A DNA stretch of 12,641 nt from Dehalococcoidia bacterium UBA5748 (GCA_002419135.1 DIFM01000040.1:1-12641), one strand, 5' to 3'. Counted from the first letter of the stretch, positions 1-6,767 are shown. The notes: generated by a model from the letters alone, not told the origin. Numbers and translations: made by a program.

Positions 1-218
1 TTATGATGCAGCTGGGCGCCGAAGGTGTTTTCGTCGGTTCCGGTATCTTCAAATCCGCCGACCCCGAGAAAAGGGCTAAGGCAATCGTAAAAGCCACCAC
101 TCATTATCAGGATTACAAGATAATTGCCGAGGTAAGCAAAAACCTCGGAGAGGCAATGCCGGGTATCGAAATCAAACAAATACCCGAAGACCAGCTGCTG
201 GCATCGAGAGGATGGTAG
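1..218 (+). CDS. pdxS: Pyridoxal 5'-phosphate synthase synthase subunit PdxS (3' end only)
   Basis: Only the last ~71 residues are present; the gene begins before the window, and the ATG at position 3 is an internal methionine. PdxS (Pdx1/SNZ family, normally about 290 residues) condenses ribose 5-phosphate, glyceraldehyde 3-phosphate and ammonia into pyridoxal phosphate, with ammonia supplied by the glutaminase PdxT. The visible part carries the family's C-terminal signature: MMQLGAEGVFVGSGIFKS, which closes the phosphate-binding end of the TIM barrel, then DPEKRAKAIVKATTHY and the LGEAMPGI segment. The stop is TAG at 216-218. The partner gene pdxT is often directly downstream of pdxS, but here an AAA/R3H protein follows after 18 bases, so pdxT must lie elsewhere or upstream. 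Identification is very secure. Confidence 0.96.
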   Translation, partial: MMQLGAEGVFVGSGIFKSADPEKRAKAIVKATTHYQDYKIIAEVSKNLGEAMPGIEIKQIPEDQLLASRGW

Positions 219-224
219 ACATAC

Positions 225-230
225 AGGAGG
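225..230 (+). promoter_or_regulatory. Shine-Dalgarno site fixing a TTG start
   Basis: A perfect AGGAGG lies six bases before the TTG at 237. It supports TTG as the true initiation codon of the AAA/R3H gene and places its translation start inside the short gap after pdxS, consistent with a shared transcript. Confidence 0.85.
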
Positions 231-236
231 TTAGAT

Positions 237-1775
237 TTGCCGAAGGTAATTAATGAAGAACTTGACGCACTTCTGGAGATTCTGCCCCCGCATATACGTC
301 AACCGTTGCATCATCAGGAAAATATAAATGACCTGCTTGAAATAGTACTGGACCTCGGACGTTTCCCCGAAGCCCGCTTCCCCGGTGTCGATATCTGTCT
401 CAGCAATCAGGAAGTAACCCAGGAAGATATCGACTATGTTACATCTCGAATCGGCAGTTTCGGCGATGATAACCGCGCCGGTATTGAGCGCACACTGCAT
501 CGCATTTCAGCCATACGCAACCGCAAGGGCAAAGTTGTAGGATTAAGTTGCCGTGCCGGACGCGCTGTTTTCGGTACAATAAAAATAATAGAAGACCTGG
601 TGCAATCGGGTAAAAGCGTACTACTTTTGGGGAGGCCCGGTATCGGAAAGACCACTATGCTGCGAGAAGCGGCGCGTGTGCTTTCCGGCGATATGAAAAA
701 ACGTGTCGTAATAGTGGATACTTCAAACGAAATCGCCGGTGACGGCGATATTCCCCACCCCGCTATCGGGCGTTCACGCCGTATGCAGGTAATTACACCC
801 GATATGCAGCACGCTGTTATGATTGAAGCGGTGGAAAACCATATGCCCGAAGTAATAATCATCGATGAAATCGGTACCGAACTGGAAGCGCAGGCAGCAA
901 GAACCATTGCCGAACGCGGCGTGCAACTGATTGGAACAGCGCATGGCAATACGCTCGAGAATCTGATGCTTAACCCGACGCTTTCAGACCTTGTCGGTGG
1001 CATACAGGCGGTGACGCTGGGAGATGAAGAAGCAAAAAGGCGCGGCACACAGAAGACCATTCTGGAACGCAAATCCCCTCCCACCTTTAACATAGTAGTC
1101 GAGATACAGGACAGGTATCGGGTTGCTGTACACCCTGATGTAGGAGAATCTATCGATGCTTTGCTACGCGGTTTCCCGGTAGCTATGGAAATACGCTCTC
1201 TCGATGAAAACAGCGATGTGGTAATAAAAAAAGAAGAGCCTGTCGGCATGAAAGAAAAGCATCCCAAAGAGAAGCAAGATGTTACCGTTAAGAAACAGCC
1301 TTCACCGAAACTCTATCCTTTCGGTATAAACCGCGTCCGGCTGGAACAGGCTGCCAGAGAATTACATATAGCTTTGAATGTGGTAGATAATTTGAATGAA
1401 GCGGATATGATGATAACCTCCAAGTCCTATTACCGTAACAGACCTCAGAAAATACGCGATGCGGAAGCGGCAAACTTGCCGGTTTATGTTCTACGCAAGC
1501 ATACTCCGGTACAATTAAAACAGATGCTGGCAACCATACACCCGACCGCTATCCTCAGCAAGAGTGAAGGCAGGGGAGATGCCCTGGGAATAGCTATTAA
1601 AGAAGCGGAAAAAGCAGTCGACATAGCAAAGGAAAGAGAAGAAGCTATTGAACTGAGCCCGCAAAGCGCCTACATCCGCCGCCTGCAGCATATTGTGGCG
1701 GAGAGAAACAACCTTTTATCCAAGAGTACCGGCAGAGAACCTAACCGAAGGGTAAGTATCTTTAAGGAATCATGA
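237..1775 (+). CDS. AAA ATPase with C-terminal R3H domain (Ycf45/SpoIIIAA-like)
   Basis: Predicted 512-residue cytoplasmic protein. Residues ~20-330 form a SpoIIIAA/Ycf45-type P-loop ATPase: Walker A GRPGIGKTT at 132-140 and Walker B VIIIDEIGT at 206-214, with D210/E211 as the likely catalytic pair. A charged Lys/Glu-rich linker (about 325-350) follows. A second small domain (~355-430) is typical of the cyanobacterial/plastid Ycf45 family. The C-terminus holds an R3H domain with the defining RxxxH motif (R481...H485), which binds single-stranded nucleic acid in other proteins. It begins with TTG behind a perfect AGGAGG and its stop overlaps the upstream alternative ATG of tmk. There is no sign of a sporulation locus, so the SpoIIIAA resemblance is to the ATPase domain only. 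The biochemical role of this family is unsettled; a nucleic-acid-dependent ATPase is my inference. Confidence 0.9.
   Translation: MPKVINEELDALLEILPPHIRQPLHHQENINDLLEIVLDLGRFPEARFPGVDICLSNQEVTQEDIDYVTSRIGSFGDDNRAGIERTLHRISAIRNRKGKVVGLSCRAGRAVFGTIKIIEDLVQSGKSVLLLGRPGIGKTTMLREAARVLSGDMKKRVVIVDTSNEIAGDGDIPHPAIGRSRRMQVITPDMQHAVMIEAVENHMPEVIIIDEIGTELEAQAARTIAERGVQLIGTAHGNTLENLMLNPTLSDLVGGIQAVTLGDEEAKRRGTQKTILERKSPPTFNIVVEIQDRYRVAVHPDVGESIDALLRGFPVAMEIRSLDENSDVVIKKEEPVGMKEKHPKEKQDVTVKKQPSPKLYPFGINRVRLEQAARELHIALNVVDNLNEADMMITSKSYYRNRPQKIRDAEAANLPVYVLRKHTPVQLKQMLATIHPTAILSKSEGRGDALGIAIKEAEKAVDIAKEREEAIELSPQSAYIRRLQHIVAERNNLLSKSTGREPNRRVSIFKES
1764..1768 (+). promoter_or_regulatory. Shine-Dalgarno site deciding the tmk start
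   Basis: AAGGA lies nine bases before the ATG at 1778 but only three before the ATG at 1772. The spacing favours initiation at 1778, which also gives the usual family N-terminus MSLFITFEG. Confidence 0.6.
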
Positions 1776-1777
1776 TT

Positions 1778-2500
1778 ATGTCATTATTCATTACTTTCGA
1801 AGGTTGTGAAGGAAGCGGCAAAAGTTTTCAATCCAATGTCCTTCATAAACTGCTTACCCGGGATGAAATACCTGCAATTCAGACCAGAGAACCGGGTGGC
1901 ACTCCTTTGGGCGAAGATATTACCAAATGCCTCAAGTGGCAAACCGCACAAATATCCCCTCTATCGGAGTTATTGCTGTTTAATGCTTCACGCAGCCATC
2001 TGGTTGAAACCGTTATCAATCCGGCTCTCAAAGAGGGTAAAGTTGTCATCTGTGACCGCTTTACGGATTCCACTGTAGTCTATCAGGGATTCGGGCGGGA
2101 GCTCGATATGGAAACCGTCGAAAAAATAAACAATCTGGCTGCGGGAGGGTTGAAGCCCGACCTGACAATATTAATGGATATTCTGCCCGGCATCGGATTG
2201 GCTCGTAAACGCGGACAAAAACGGGACCGCTTCGAAAAAGAAAGCCTGACATTTCATAACAAAATTCGCAGAGGCTATCTTGAACTGGCAGCCAAAGAAC
2301 CGAATAGGTGGCTGATAATCGACGCCTCAAAAAGCAAGGAGGATATTGCGCGCGAAATCTGGCAAAAGGTACGACAGTTATTGAAGCAAATAAACGGCGG
2401 GGAAATCGATATAGAGGATACTTTTTCAGCAGAAGAAACCGCGGAACCGGGCCATAGCGCAGAGGTCAACGAAAATACAGAAGGGAAGACAGTGGAATGA
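1778..2500 (+). CDS. tmk: Thymidylate kinase (dTMP kinase)
   Basis: Phosphorylates dTMP to dTDP with ATP, an essential step in dTTP supply. The P-loop is FEGCEGSGKSFQ (residues 7-18 from the 1778 start); the dTMP-binding DR(F/Y) motif is CDRFTDSTVVYQGFGREL; the LID region reads ARKRGQKRDRFEKE. The ATG at 1772 would add two residues (MIM) and overlap the previous stop, but the Shine-Dalgarno spacing favours 1778. Two oddities: the residue after GKS, usually Thr, is Phe17; and the protein is ~240 residues against the common 205-215, because of an acidic, low-complexity C-terminal tail of about 30 residues after the last kinase helix (about 210-240). The TGA stop overlaps the mnmA ATG (ATGA), indicating translational coupling. 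Confidence 0.95.
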   Translation: MSLFITFEGCEGSGKSFQSNVLHKLLTRDEIPAIQTREPGGTPLGEDITKCLKWQTAQISPLSELLLFNASRSHLVETVINPALKEGKVVICDRFTDSTVVYQGFGRELDMETVEKINNLAAGGLKPDLTILMDILPGIGLARKRGQKRDRFEKESLTFHNKIRRGYLELAAKEPNRWLIIDASKSKEDIAREIWQKVRQLLKQINGGEIDIEDTFSAEETAEPGHSAEVNENTEGKTVE

Positions 2501-3537
2501 ACAGCGTAGCTATCGCCTTAAGCGGCGGAGTCGATTCTGCTGTTGCCGCCCTGCTATTAAAAGATCGGGGGTATGATGTTTTCGGCATCACGATGTCTAT
2601 TTCTGAATACAGCAACAAAAAAATTGAAACAGCCGCACAGGTTGCGGCAAAACTTGATATACCACACCACGTGATAGACCTCAAAACTGAATTCAATAAT
2701 AAGGTAATTAAGCCTTTCTGTCATAATTACGGAGTCGGGAAAACCCCCAACCCCTGCGTACTGTGCAATTATTACATCAAATTCAATGCCCTGGCGGAGA
2801 AAGCCAAAGAACTTGGAGCAAATCTTTTAGCCACCGGCCATTATGCCCATATTTTAGAGACAGGGGATGGATTTAAACTGTTAAAAGGAATCGATTCTGT
2901 TAAAGACCAGTCGTATTTTCTCTATATGCTGGAGCAGGAACGGTTAAAAAATATACTAATGCCTTTGGGCGGCTTATCCAAGGCAGAGGTGAAAAAGATC
3001 GCTATCTGGCTGGGAATCGATACCGTTATAGAACATGAAAGCCAGGACATTTGTTTTATTCCGAATAACGGTTTTGATCAATTTATAAGTGAAAATGTAA
3101 TTACGGAAAGTGGTAATATACTTGATGTAGATGGCAAGGTAATCGGACAGCACCAAGGATTGGCTTACTATACCATCGGACAAAGGCAGGGATTGGGATT
3201 GTCTTCGAATACCAGAAGATATATTATCAGGCTGGACTCCGACAGTAACACGATTATACTGGGAGAGCGCGAGCAACTATTTTTAACAAGGTTGCGTGCG
3301 GACAACCTGACATGGATATCGGGGAAAGTTCCCTCTCTAATGGAACAAATATCAGCCAAAATCCGTTATAGAGCTCCTGAATCACCCGTTAAAATAAGAT
3401 TTATCGATGACTATTGTGAAGTCGAATTCGAACAACCCCAGTGGGCAATAACTCCGGGACAATCTGTAGTTTTTTACCGTGGGGACGAGGTGCTGGGGGG
3501 AGGAATAATCGAAACTCCTAATGCATCGATGAGTTAA
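2497..3537 (+). CDS. mnmA: tRNA-specific 2-thiouridylase MnmA
   Basis: Catalyses 2-thiolation of U34 in tRNA-Lys, -Glu and -Gln using ATP and a relayed sulfur. The N-terminal ATP pyrophosphatase domain has the PP-loop LSGGVDS (SGGVDS at 9-14), ATGHYA and the KDQSYFLY signature. The catalytic cysteines are C90 in the NPCVLCN motif and C186 in SQDICFI. Residue C87 is Cys where E. coli MnmA has Asp, giving a CxxC plus C trio. The central tRNA-binding and C-terminal beta-barrel domains follow (IGQHQGLAYYTIGQRQGLGL, then the ALRYR-like region ISAKIRYRAPE). At 346 residues it is slightly shorter than E. coli MnmA (368), mostly between the PP-loop and the first catalytic Cys. It starts within the tmk stop codon. 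The window also encodes tRNA-Lys(TTT), a likely substrate. Confidence 0.95.
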   Translation: MNSVAIALSGGVDSAVAALLLKDRGYDVFGITMSISEYSNKKIETAAQVAAKLDIPHHVIDLKTEFNNKVIKPFCHNYGVGKTPNPCVLCNYYIKFNALAEKAKELGANLLATGHYAHILETGDGFKLLKGIDSVKDQSYFLYMLEQERLKNILMPLGGLSKAEVKKIAIWLGIDTVIEHESQDICFIPNNGFDQFISENVITESGNILDVDGKVIGQHQGLAYYTIGQRQGLGLSSNTRRYIIRLDSDSNTIILGEREQLFLTRLRADNLTWISGKVPSLMEQISAKIRYRAPESPVKIRFIDDYCEVEFEQPQWAITPGQSVVFYRGDEVLGGGIIETPNASMS

Positions 3538-3580
3538 TACGGACATCTTTTCACATTTTTAGTGCAAAAACGGAAATAAA

Positions 3581-4303
3581 ATGTCGAATAATTTTGAACT
3601 TGATTTATGGCTGGAAAAGCTATCGGAAAGCCTTAAAAAAAACTTCGGCGCCAGATTACTTCTGGTAGCACTGGTTGGTAGCAGGGCTAGAGACGATTCA
3701 AATGCTCAAAGCGATGTGGATATAAACGTCATTCTGGATAAAGTAACATCGGATGATACTACACTGTATCGTGATATTATTGACGATATGCCCGACGAAT
3801 ATTATGCCTGCGGCTATTTAGGCAGCCTCGACGAAATCAAAATATGGCCCAGATACGACCTGGTGTCTTTTCACTACGGCAGTCGCATACTCTACGGGAA
3901 TGCAAACGATGTTATAGGTCCGATATCAGCGCTGGATATCCGCAACAATGCTATGGCCACTCTTACATATATCAACCATACCAGCAGGCATTCCCTGATA
4001 TACGATAAGGATTTTTTGCAATCGGCGAATGCGATGAGAGAGATGTATAAATCAACTTTCTTTGTAATACAAGACTGGTATTTTCTTAAATACGGCAATT
4101 TTGTAGCCAGAAGAAAAGAATTGCTCAAACGGCATATCACAGCCGAAGACAGATTGGTTTTAAAACGCTATGAAAACTGGGAAGCCGATGAAAAATTAAG
4201 AACGGGAAACCCTCTGGATACAGTCCGGTTATTAGAGCGCTGGAGCACACAGATGTTATACAGGTTTTCGGTAATGCATATAAACACCGATTCATATAAT
4301 TAA
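3581..4303 (+). CDS. Nucleotidyltransferase-domain protein (MNT/KNTase-like), function unknown
   Basis: A 240-residue predicted soluble protein. The N-terminal half (about 15-110) is a DNA polymerase beta-type nucleotidyltransferase domain with the signature G33-S34 followed ten residues later by D45xD47 (VGSRARDDSNAQSDVDINVI), the two aspartates being the expected metal ligands. The C-terminal half (about 120-235) is helical and rich in aromatic and charged residues, resembling the four-helix domain found in aminoglycoside nucleotidyltransferases and HEPN-like partners. No separate HEPN gene is adjacent, so it does not look like a typical MNT/HEPN toxin-antitoxin pair. It sits 43 bases after mnmA with a poor Shine-Dalgarno (a GGA near 3571). 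The substrate is unknown: small-molecule adenylylation, protein AMPylation or a solo antitoxin-like role are all possible. Confidence 0.75.
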   Translation: MSNNFELDLWLEKLSESLKKNFGARLLLVALVGSRARDDSNAQSDVDINVILDKVTSDDTTLYRDIIDDMPDEYYACGYLGSLDEIKIWPRYDLVSFHYGSRILYGNANDVIGPISALDIRNNAMATLTYINHTSRHSLIYDKDFLQSANAMREMYKSTFFVIQDWYFLKYGNFVARRKELLKRHITAEDRLVLKRYENWEADEKLRTGNPLDTVRLLERWSTQMLYRFSVMHINTDSYN

Positions 4304-4339
4304 CTATTTTTTTCTCCGGCAAATAATTATTGAAATATG

Positions 4340-4345
4340 TATAAT
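4340..4345 (+). promoter_or_regulatory. Possible -10 element upstream of rnhB
   Basis: A perfect TATAAT lies 32 bases before the TTG of rnhB in the AT-rich 74-base gap after the nucleotidyltransferase gene. I cannot find a convincing -35 hexamer at 16-18 bases, so this is only a weak promoter candidate that could start the rnhB-yraN transcript. Confidence 0.35.
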
Positions 4346-4377
4346 AGACAGGTTGTAATCTCGGGAAAGGATTTTTA

Positions 4378-5010
4378 TTGAAAGCTGTTTGTAAACCGAC
4401 ATTCGATGAAGAGCAATTGCTGTCATCGCAGGGCTTCTGCTATATAGCAGGGGTTGATGAAGCAGGACGCGGTTGCCTGGCAGGGCCTGTAGTAGCGGCG
4501 GCTGTCATTCTACCTTCTGATACCAACGGCGATTGGACCAGTCAGATAATGGACAGTAAAATGCTGACTGCGGAAAAACGCGAATACCTGTTTTCTTTTA
4601 TTCAGGATAATGCAGTCTCCTGTGGAATTGGCATTGTATCGAACGAAATTATCGACGTTGTTAATATTCTTCAGGCCACTAAAATGGCTATGAGACAGGC
4701 GATTGAACAACTGAACCCGCAACCGGATACCCTTCTGATAGATTTCTTGAAGTTGCAGGACGTCCCCCTCCCCCAGAAAGGCATCCCCCACGGAGATGGT
4801 TTATGTTTCTCGATTGCCTGCGCCTCGATAATAGCCAAAGTCTACCGCGACAGGCTGATGAATGAAATGGATATTTTGTATCCGGGTTACGGATTATGTA
4901 AACATAAGGGCTACTGGACTGCCGACCATATATCCTGCATTAACAAACTCGGCCCCTGCCCCATCCACCGCCGCACCTTCCAGCCGATAAAAGGTATGTA
5001 CCTGCGTTGA
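4378..5010 (+). CDS. rnhB: Ribonuclease HII
   Basis: Cleaves RNA in RNA-DNA hybrids and incises at single ribonucleotides in DNA. The motifs are complete: YIAGVDEAGRGCLAGPV with catalytic D27 and E28, MDSKMLTAEKRE (the DSKxL motif), LLIDFLKL (third acidic site), HGDGLCFSIACASIIAKVYRDR with the final catalytic Asp in RDR. The length of 210 residues is normal for the family. The TTG start is preceded by AAAGGA at 4366-4371 with six-base spacing, and no better start lies nearby. The stop TGA overlaps the TTG start of the YraN-family gene (TTGA), and rnhB next to yraN is a recurrent arrangement in bacteria. Confidence 0.95.
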   Translation: MKAVCKPTFDEEQLLSSQGFCYIAGVDEAGRGCLAGPVVAAAVILPSDTNGDWTSQIMDSKMLTAEKREYLFSFIQDNAVSCGIGIVSNEIIDVVNILQATKMAMRQAIEQLNPQPDTLLIDFLKLQDVPLPQKGIPHGDGLCFSIACASIIAKVYRDRLMNEMDILYPGYGLCKHKGYWTADHISCINKLGPCPIHRRTFQPIKGMYLR

Positions 5011-5375
5011 AGCTGTCGCGCAAAGATGTCGGCAAACTGGGGGAAACACTTGCCGCCGAATATCTAAAGAATAACGGACTGGATATTATCGAAATCAATT
5101 ACCGCTGCCCCTGCGGGGAAATCGATATCATTGCACAGGAAAAGGATTACATCGTATTTACGGAAGTTCGCACCAAGACCGGAAATCTGTTCGGTACGCC
5201 TGAAGAATCAATGTCAGAAATCAAGAAAAAGCACCTTATAGACACCGCCTACACCTATCTTGACGAGAGGGATAAAATGCAATCGAACTGGCGCATAGAC
5301 TTCATAGCGGTAGAGTTGGACCGCAGCAATAAACCCACACGAATCGAGCACTACAGGGATGCGGTTGAGGGATAA
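5007..5375 (+). CDS. YraN/UPF0102-family endonuclease-like protein
   Basis: A 122-residue protein of the UPF0102 (YraN) family, which has a restriction-endonuclease-like fold. The visible core is GKLGETLAAEYLKNNG, then NYRCPCGEIDIIAQ with E38 and D40, then VFTEVRTKTG with E53 and R55, matching the E...GEID...EVK/R active-site layout of the fold. E14 in the first helix is also conserved in the family. A nuclease role, possibly in processing recombination or replication intermediates, is suggested by the fold but is not well established. It begins with TTG inside the rnhB stop; AAAAGG at 4989-4994 is rather far (12 bases), so translation may depend on coupling with rnhB. Confidence 0.88.
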   Translation: MKLSRKDVGKLGETLAAEYLKNNGLDIIEINYRCPCGEIDIIAQEKDYIVFTEVRTKTGNLFGTPEESMSEIKKKHLIDTAYTYLDERDKMQSNWRIDFIAVELDRSNKPTRIEHYRDAVEG

Positions 5376-5376
5376 C

Positions 5377-5417
5377 ATACTCAATCCGTTCGTGGTGAGC
5401 TTGTCGAACCATAACGG
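5377..5417. repeat. Imperfect palindromic dispersed-repeat copy
   Basis: The segment contains CCGTT (5386-5390) pairing with AACGG (5413-5417) and TGGT (5393-5396) pairing with ACCA (5408-5411), with a G-T wobble and one bulged base between, around a GAGCTTGTCGA core. From memory, GTTCGTGGTGAGCTTGTCGAA-like palindromes are scattered between genes in many environmental bacterial genomes; this looks like a mutated copy. It starts right at the yraN stop. Confidence 0.65.
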
Positions 5418-5440
5418 CGGCGAATATCGAATTGCATTCA

Positions 5441-5487
5441 GATACTTCGCTACGCTCAGTATGACAATTTATGTAATGTCATTCTGA
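5441..5487. repeat. Inverted repeat resembling a dispersed TGTCATTCTGAG-type element
   Basis: TCAGTATGACA (5456-5466) and TGTCATTCTGA (5477-5487) are inverted copies with one mismatch around a 10-base loop. The left arm is extended by GATACTTCGCTACGC (5441-5455), with a nested ATACT/AGTAT pair. The combination CTTCGCTACGCTCAGxATGACA is, from memory, a widespread intergenic repeat in Chloroflexota and other metagenome-derived genomes. Confidence 0.6.
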
Positions 5488-5489
5488 TA

Positions 5490-5514
5490 CCACGAAGGGT
5501 GGACGGATTTTTTT
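5490..5514 (+). terminator. Weak candidate Rho-independent terminator
   Basis: CCAC (5490-5493) can pair with GTGG (5499-5502), followed after ACGGA by seven T (5508-5514). The stem is only four base pairs and the T-run is displaced by five bases, so function as the rnhB-yraN terminator is uncertain. Confidence 0.25.
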
Positions 5515-5531
5515 ATTTGGATTATATCCAC

Positions 5532-5600
5532 CAAGCCATTCGCAGTAACATATTCAATCCGTTCGCGGTGACACACTCAAGCCGTTCGTGGAGCTTGCCC
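5532..5600. repeat. Degenerate 23-base tandem repeat, three units
   Basis: Three adjacent 23-base units at 5532-5554, 5555-5577 and 5578-5600 each begin CAA(G/T)CC(A/G)TTCG. Units 1 and 2 match at 17 of 23 positions, with five of six differences being transitions; units 2 and 3 match mainly over the first 14 bases. The stretch 5546-5571 also matches 5373-5398 at 24 of 26 positions, so the array and the upstream palindrome come from one repeat family. Confidence 0.6.
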
Positions 5601-5699
5601 TGCGTGTTATAAGTATTAAAATAATCATTTCCCACCCCTCCCCCATTATGTTAAAATTAAACGTATTTTTAAGACTGTCCGTAATTCCGGAGCAAATAA

Positions 5700-6767
5700 A
5701 TGGTCTCGCCCGAAGGATTACCGAATCAGAGCCTGCGTATTATCGATGCCAATTTAAACCGCATCGGCGAGAGCCTGCGTTTGCTTGAAGACGTTGCAAG
5801 GTTAATCCTCAATGATGCCAATCTGTCTAAAAAGCTGAAAGCCATAAGGCACAATCTGGAAGACGTCGATTTCAATTTCAAAAAACAGCTGTTGCAAGCC
5901 AGACAGGCGGACTCCGATGTCGGCGCAGAAATTAAGGTTGACCGGCAACTGGGAAAAAGAGACCTGCCTACAGCAGTCATCGCCAACAGCCGGCGTATCG
6001 AACAATCGCTCAGGGTTATCGAGGAACTGGCAAAAACCCCCGATATTGCATTGGGCTCAAACGAATTCGAAAAAGCGCGTTTTGAACTCTATACCATAGA
6101 AAAAGGACTGGTATCGAGGCTTTTAAGGAAAGATAAGGCGGACAGGATAAAGGGATTGTATGTCATTGTCGATACGGATTCGCTAAAAGGTCGCAACCAT
6201 TTGGACATTGCCAAAAAGATTCTGGAAGGCGGTACAAAAATAGTCCAGCTGCGTGATAAAACCACCCATAAAAAGGACCTGTTATCAATAGCGGTTGAAT
6301 TAAATAGGTTATGCAGAGAATATAACGCACTTTTTATAGTAAATGACTACATAGACATAGCCATTGCTTCCGATGCCGACGGCGTGCACATCGGGCAGGA
6401 TGATATTCCTTTGCCAATAGCCCGTAGACTTATGCCGATGGATAAAATAATCGGTTATTCTGTTTACACTCCCGAAGAAGCCGTTAACGCACAGCAAGAC
6501 GGGGCGGATTACATCGCCACCTCAGCCATCTATCCTACCTGCTCGAAAGCAGACGTAAAAGTAATAGGGCTTGAGGGACTGCAGCGAATAAAAGATAAGT
6601 CGATTGTGCCATTAGTTGGATTAGGAGGCATAACTTATGATAATATATCTGAGGTAATTTCTTACGGTGCCGATTCTGTAGCTGTAATTAGCGCCATACT
6701 GGGAGCTCGCTCTCCGGATGAAGCCACCAGACAGTTAATAAAAAAGATGGGTTTAACGAATGAGTGA
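5700..6767 (+). CDS. thiE: ThiD2-ThiE fusion: HMP-P kinase-like domain plus thiamine phosphate synthase
   Basis: A 355-residue two-domain protein of thiamine synthesis. The C-terminal ~205 residues (about 150-355) are ThiE, which joins HMP-pyrophosphate and thiazole phosphate: GLYVIVD opening strand, QLRDK 183-187, VNDY 214-217, DGVHIGQDD 227-235, AIYPTCSK, the phosphate-binding GLGGI 307-311 and ADSVAVISAI. The N-terminal ~135 residues (RIIDANLNRIGESLRLLEDVARLIL onward) match the helical ThiD2 domain fused to ThiE in cyanobacteria and others, reported for related proteins to be a monofunctional hydroxymethylpyrimidine phosphate kinase. The enzyme would thus make and consume HMP-PP. The start ATG has GGAG seven bases upstream. 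The 3' end overlaps the translin-like gene by eight bases. No TPP riboswitch is visible upstream. Confidence 0.93.
   Translation: MVSPEGLPNQSLRIIDANLNRIGESLRLLEDVARLILNDANLSKKLKAIRHNLEDVDFNFKKQLLQARQADSDVGAEIKVDRQLGKRDLPTAVIANSRRIEQSLRVIEELAKTPDIALGSNEFEKARFELYTIEKGLVSRLLRKDKADRIKGLYVIVDTDSLKGRNHLDIAKKILEGGTKIVQLRDKTTHKKDLLSIAVELNRLCREYNALFIVNDYIDIAIASDADGVHIGQDDIPLPIARRLMPMDKIIGYSVYTPEEAVNAQQDGADYIATSAIYPTCSKADVKVIGLEGLQRIKDKSIVPLVGLGGITYDNISEVISYGADSVAVISAILGARSPDEATRQLIKKMGLTNE

Larger units (their letters stand above)
5376..5699. other. Repeat-bearing intergenic region
   Basis: A 324-base gap with no credible gene. It holds an imperfect palindrome (5377-5417), a second palindromic element in two opposed halves (5441-5487), a weak stem followed by seven T (5490-5514), a degenerate 23-base tandem array (5532-5600) and an AT-rich stretch leading to the thiE Shine-Dalgarno GGAG at 5689-5692. 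I looked for a TPP riboswitch before thiE and found no CUGAGA-type core. Confidence 0.8.

Noticed and set aside
434..1267. A long minus-strand reading frame (277 codons) opposite the AAA/R3H gene
   Set aside because: Its translation is Ser/Ile/Pro-rich without domain features, it lies wholly antisense to a gene with clear Walker and R3H motifs, and it has no ribosome site; it is a shadow of codon bias.
5532..5600. A CRISPR-like array
   Set aside because: The units are directly adjacent with no spacers, are diverged from one another, and no cas gene is present.
5376..5699. A TPP riboswitch ahead of thiE
   Set aside because: No CUGAGA core or paired TPP-sensing helices could be found; the sequence is better explained by decayed repeats.
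5588..5788. A 66-codon plus-strand reading frame running from the repeat region into thiE
   Set aside because: It overlaps the thiE start in another frame, begins inside a degenerate repeat unit and encodes no recognisable pattern.
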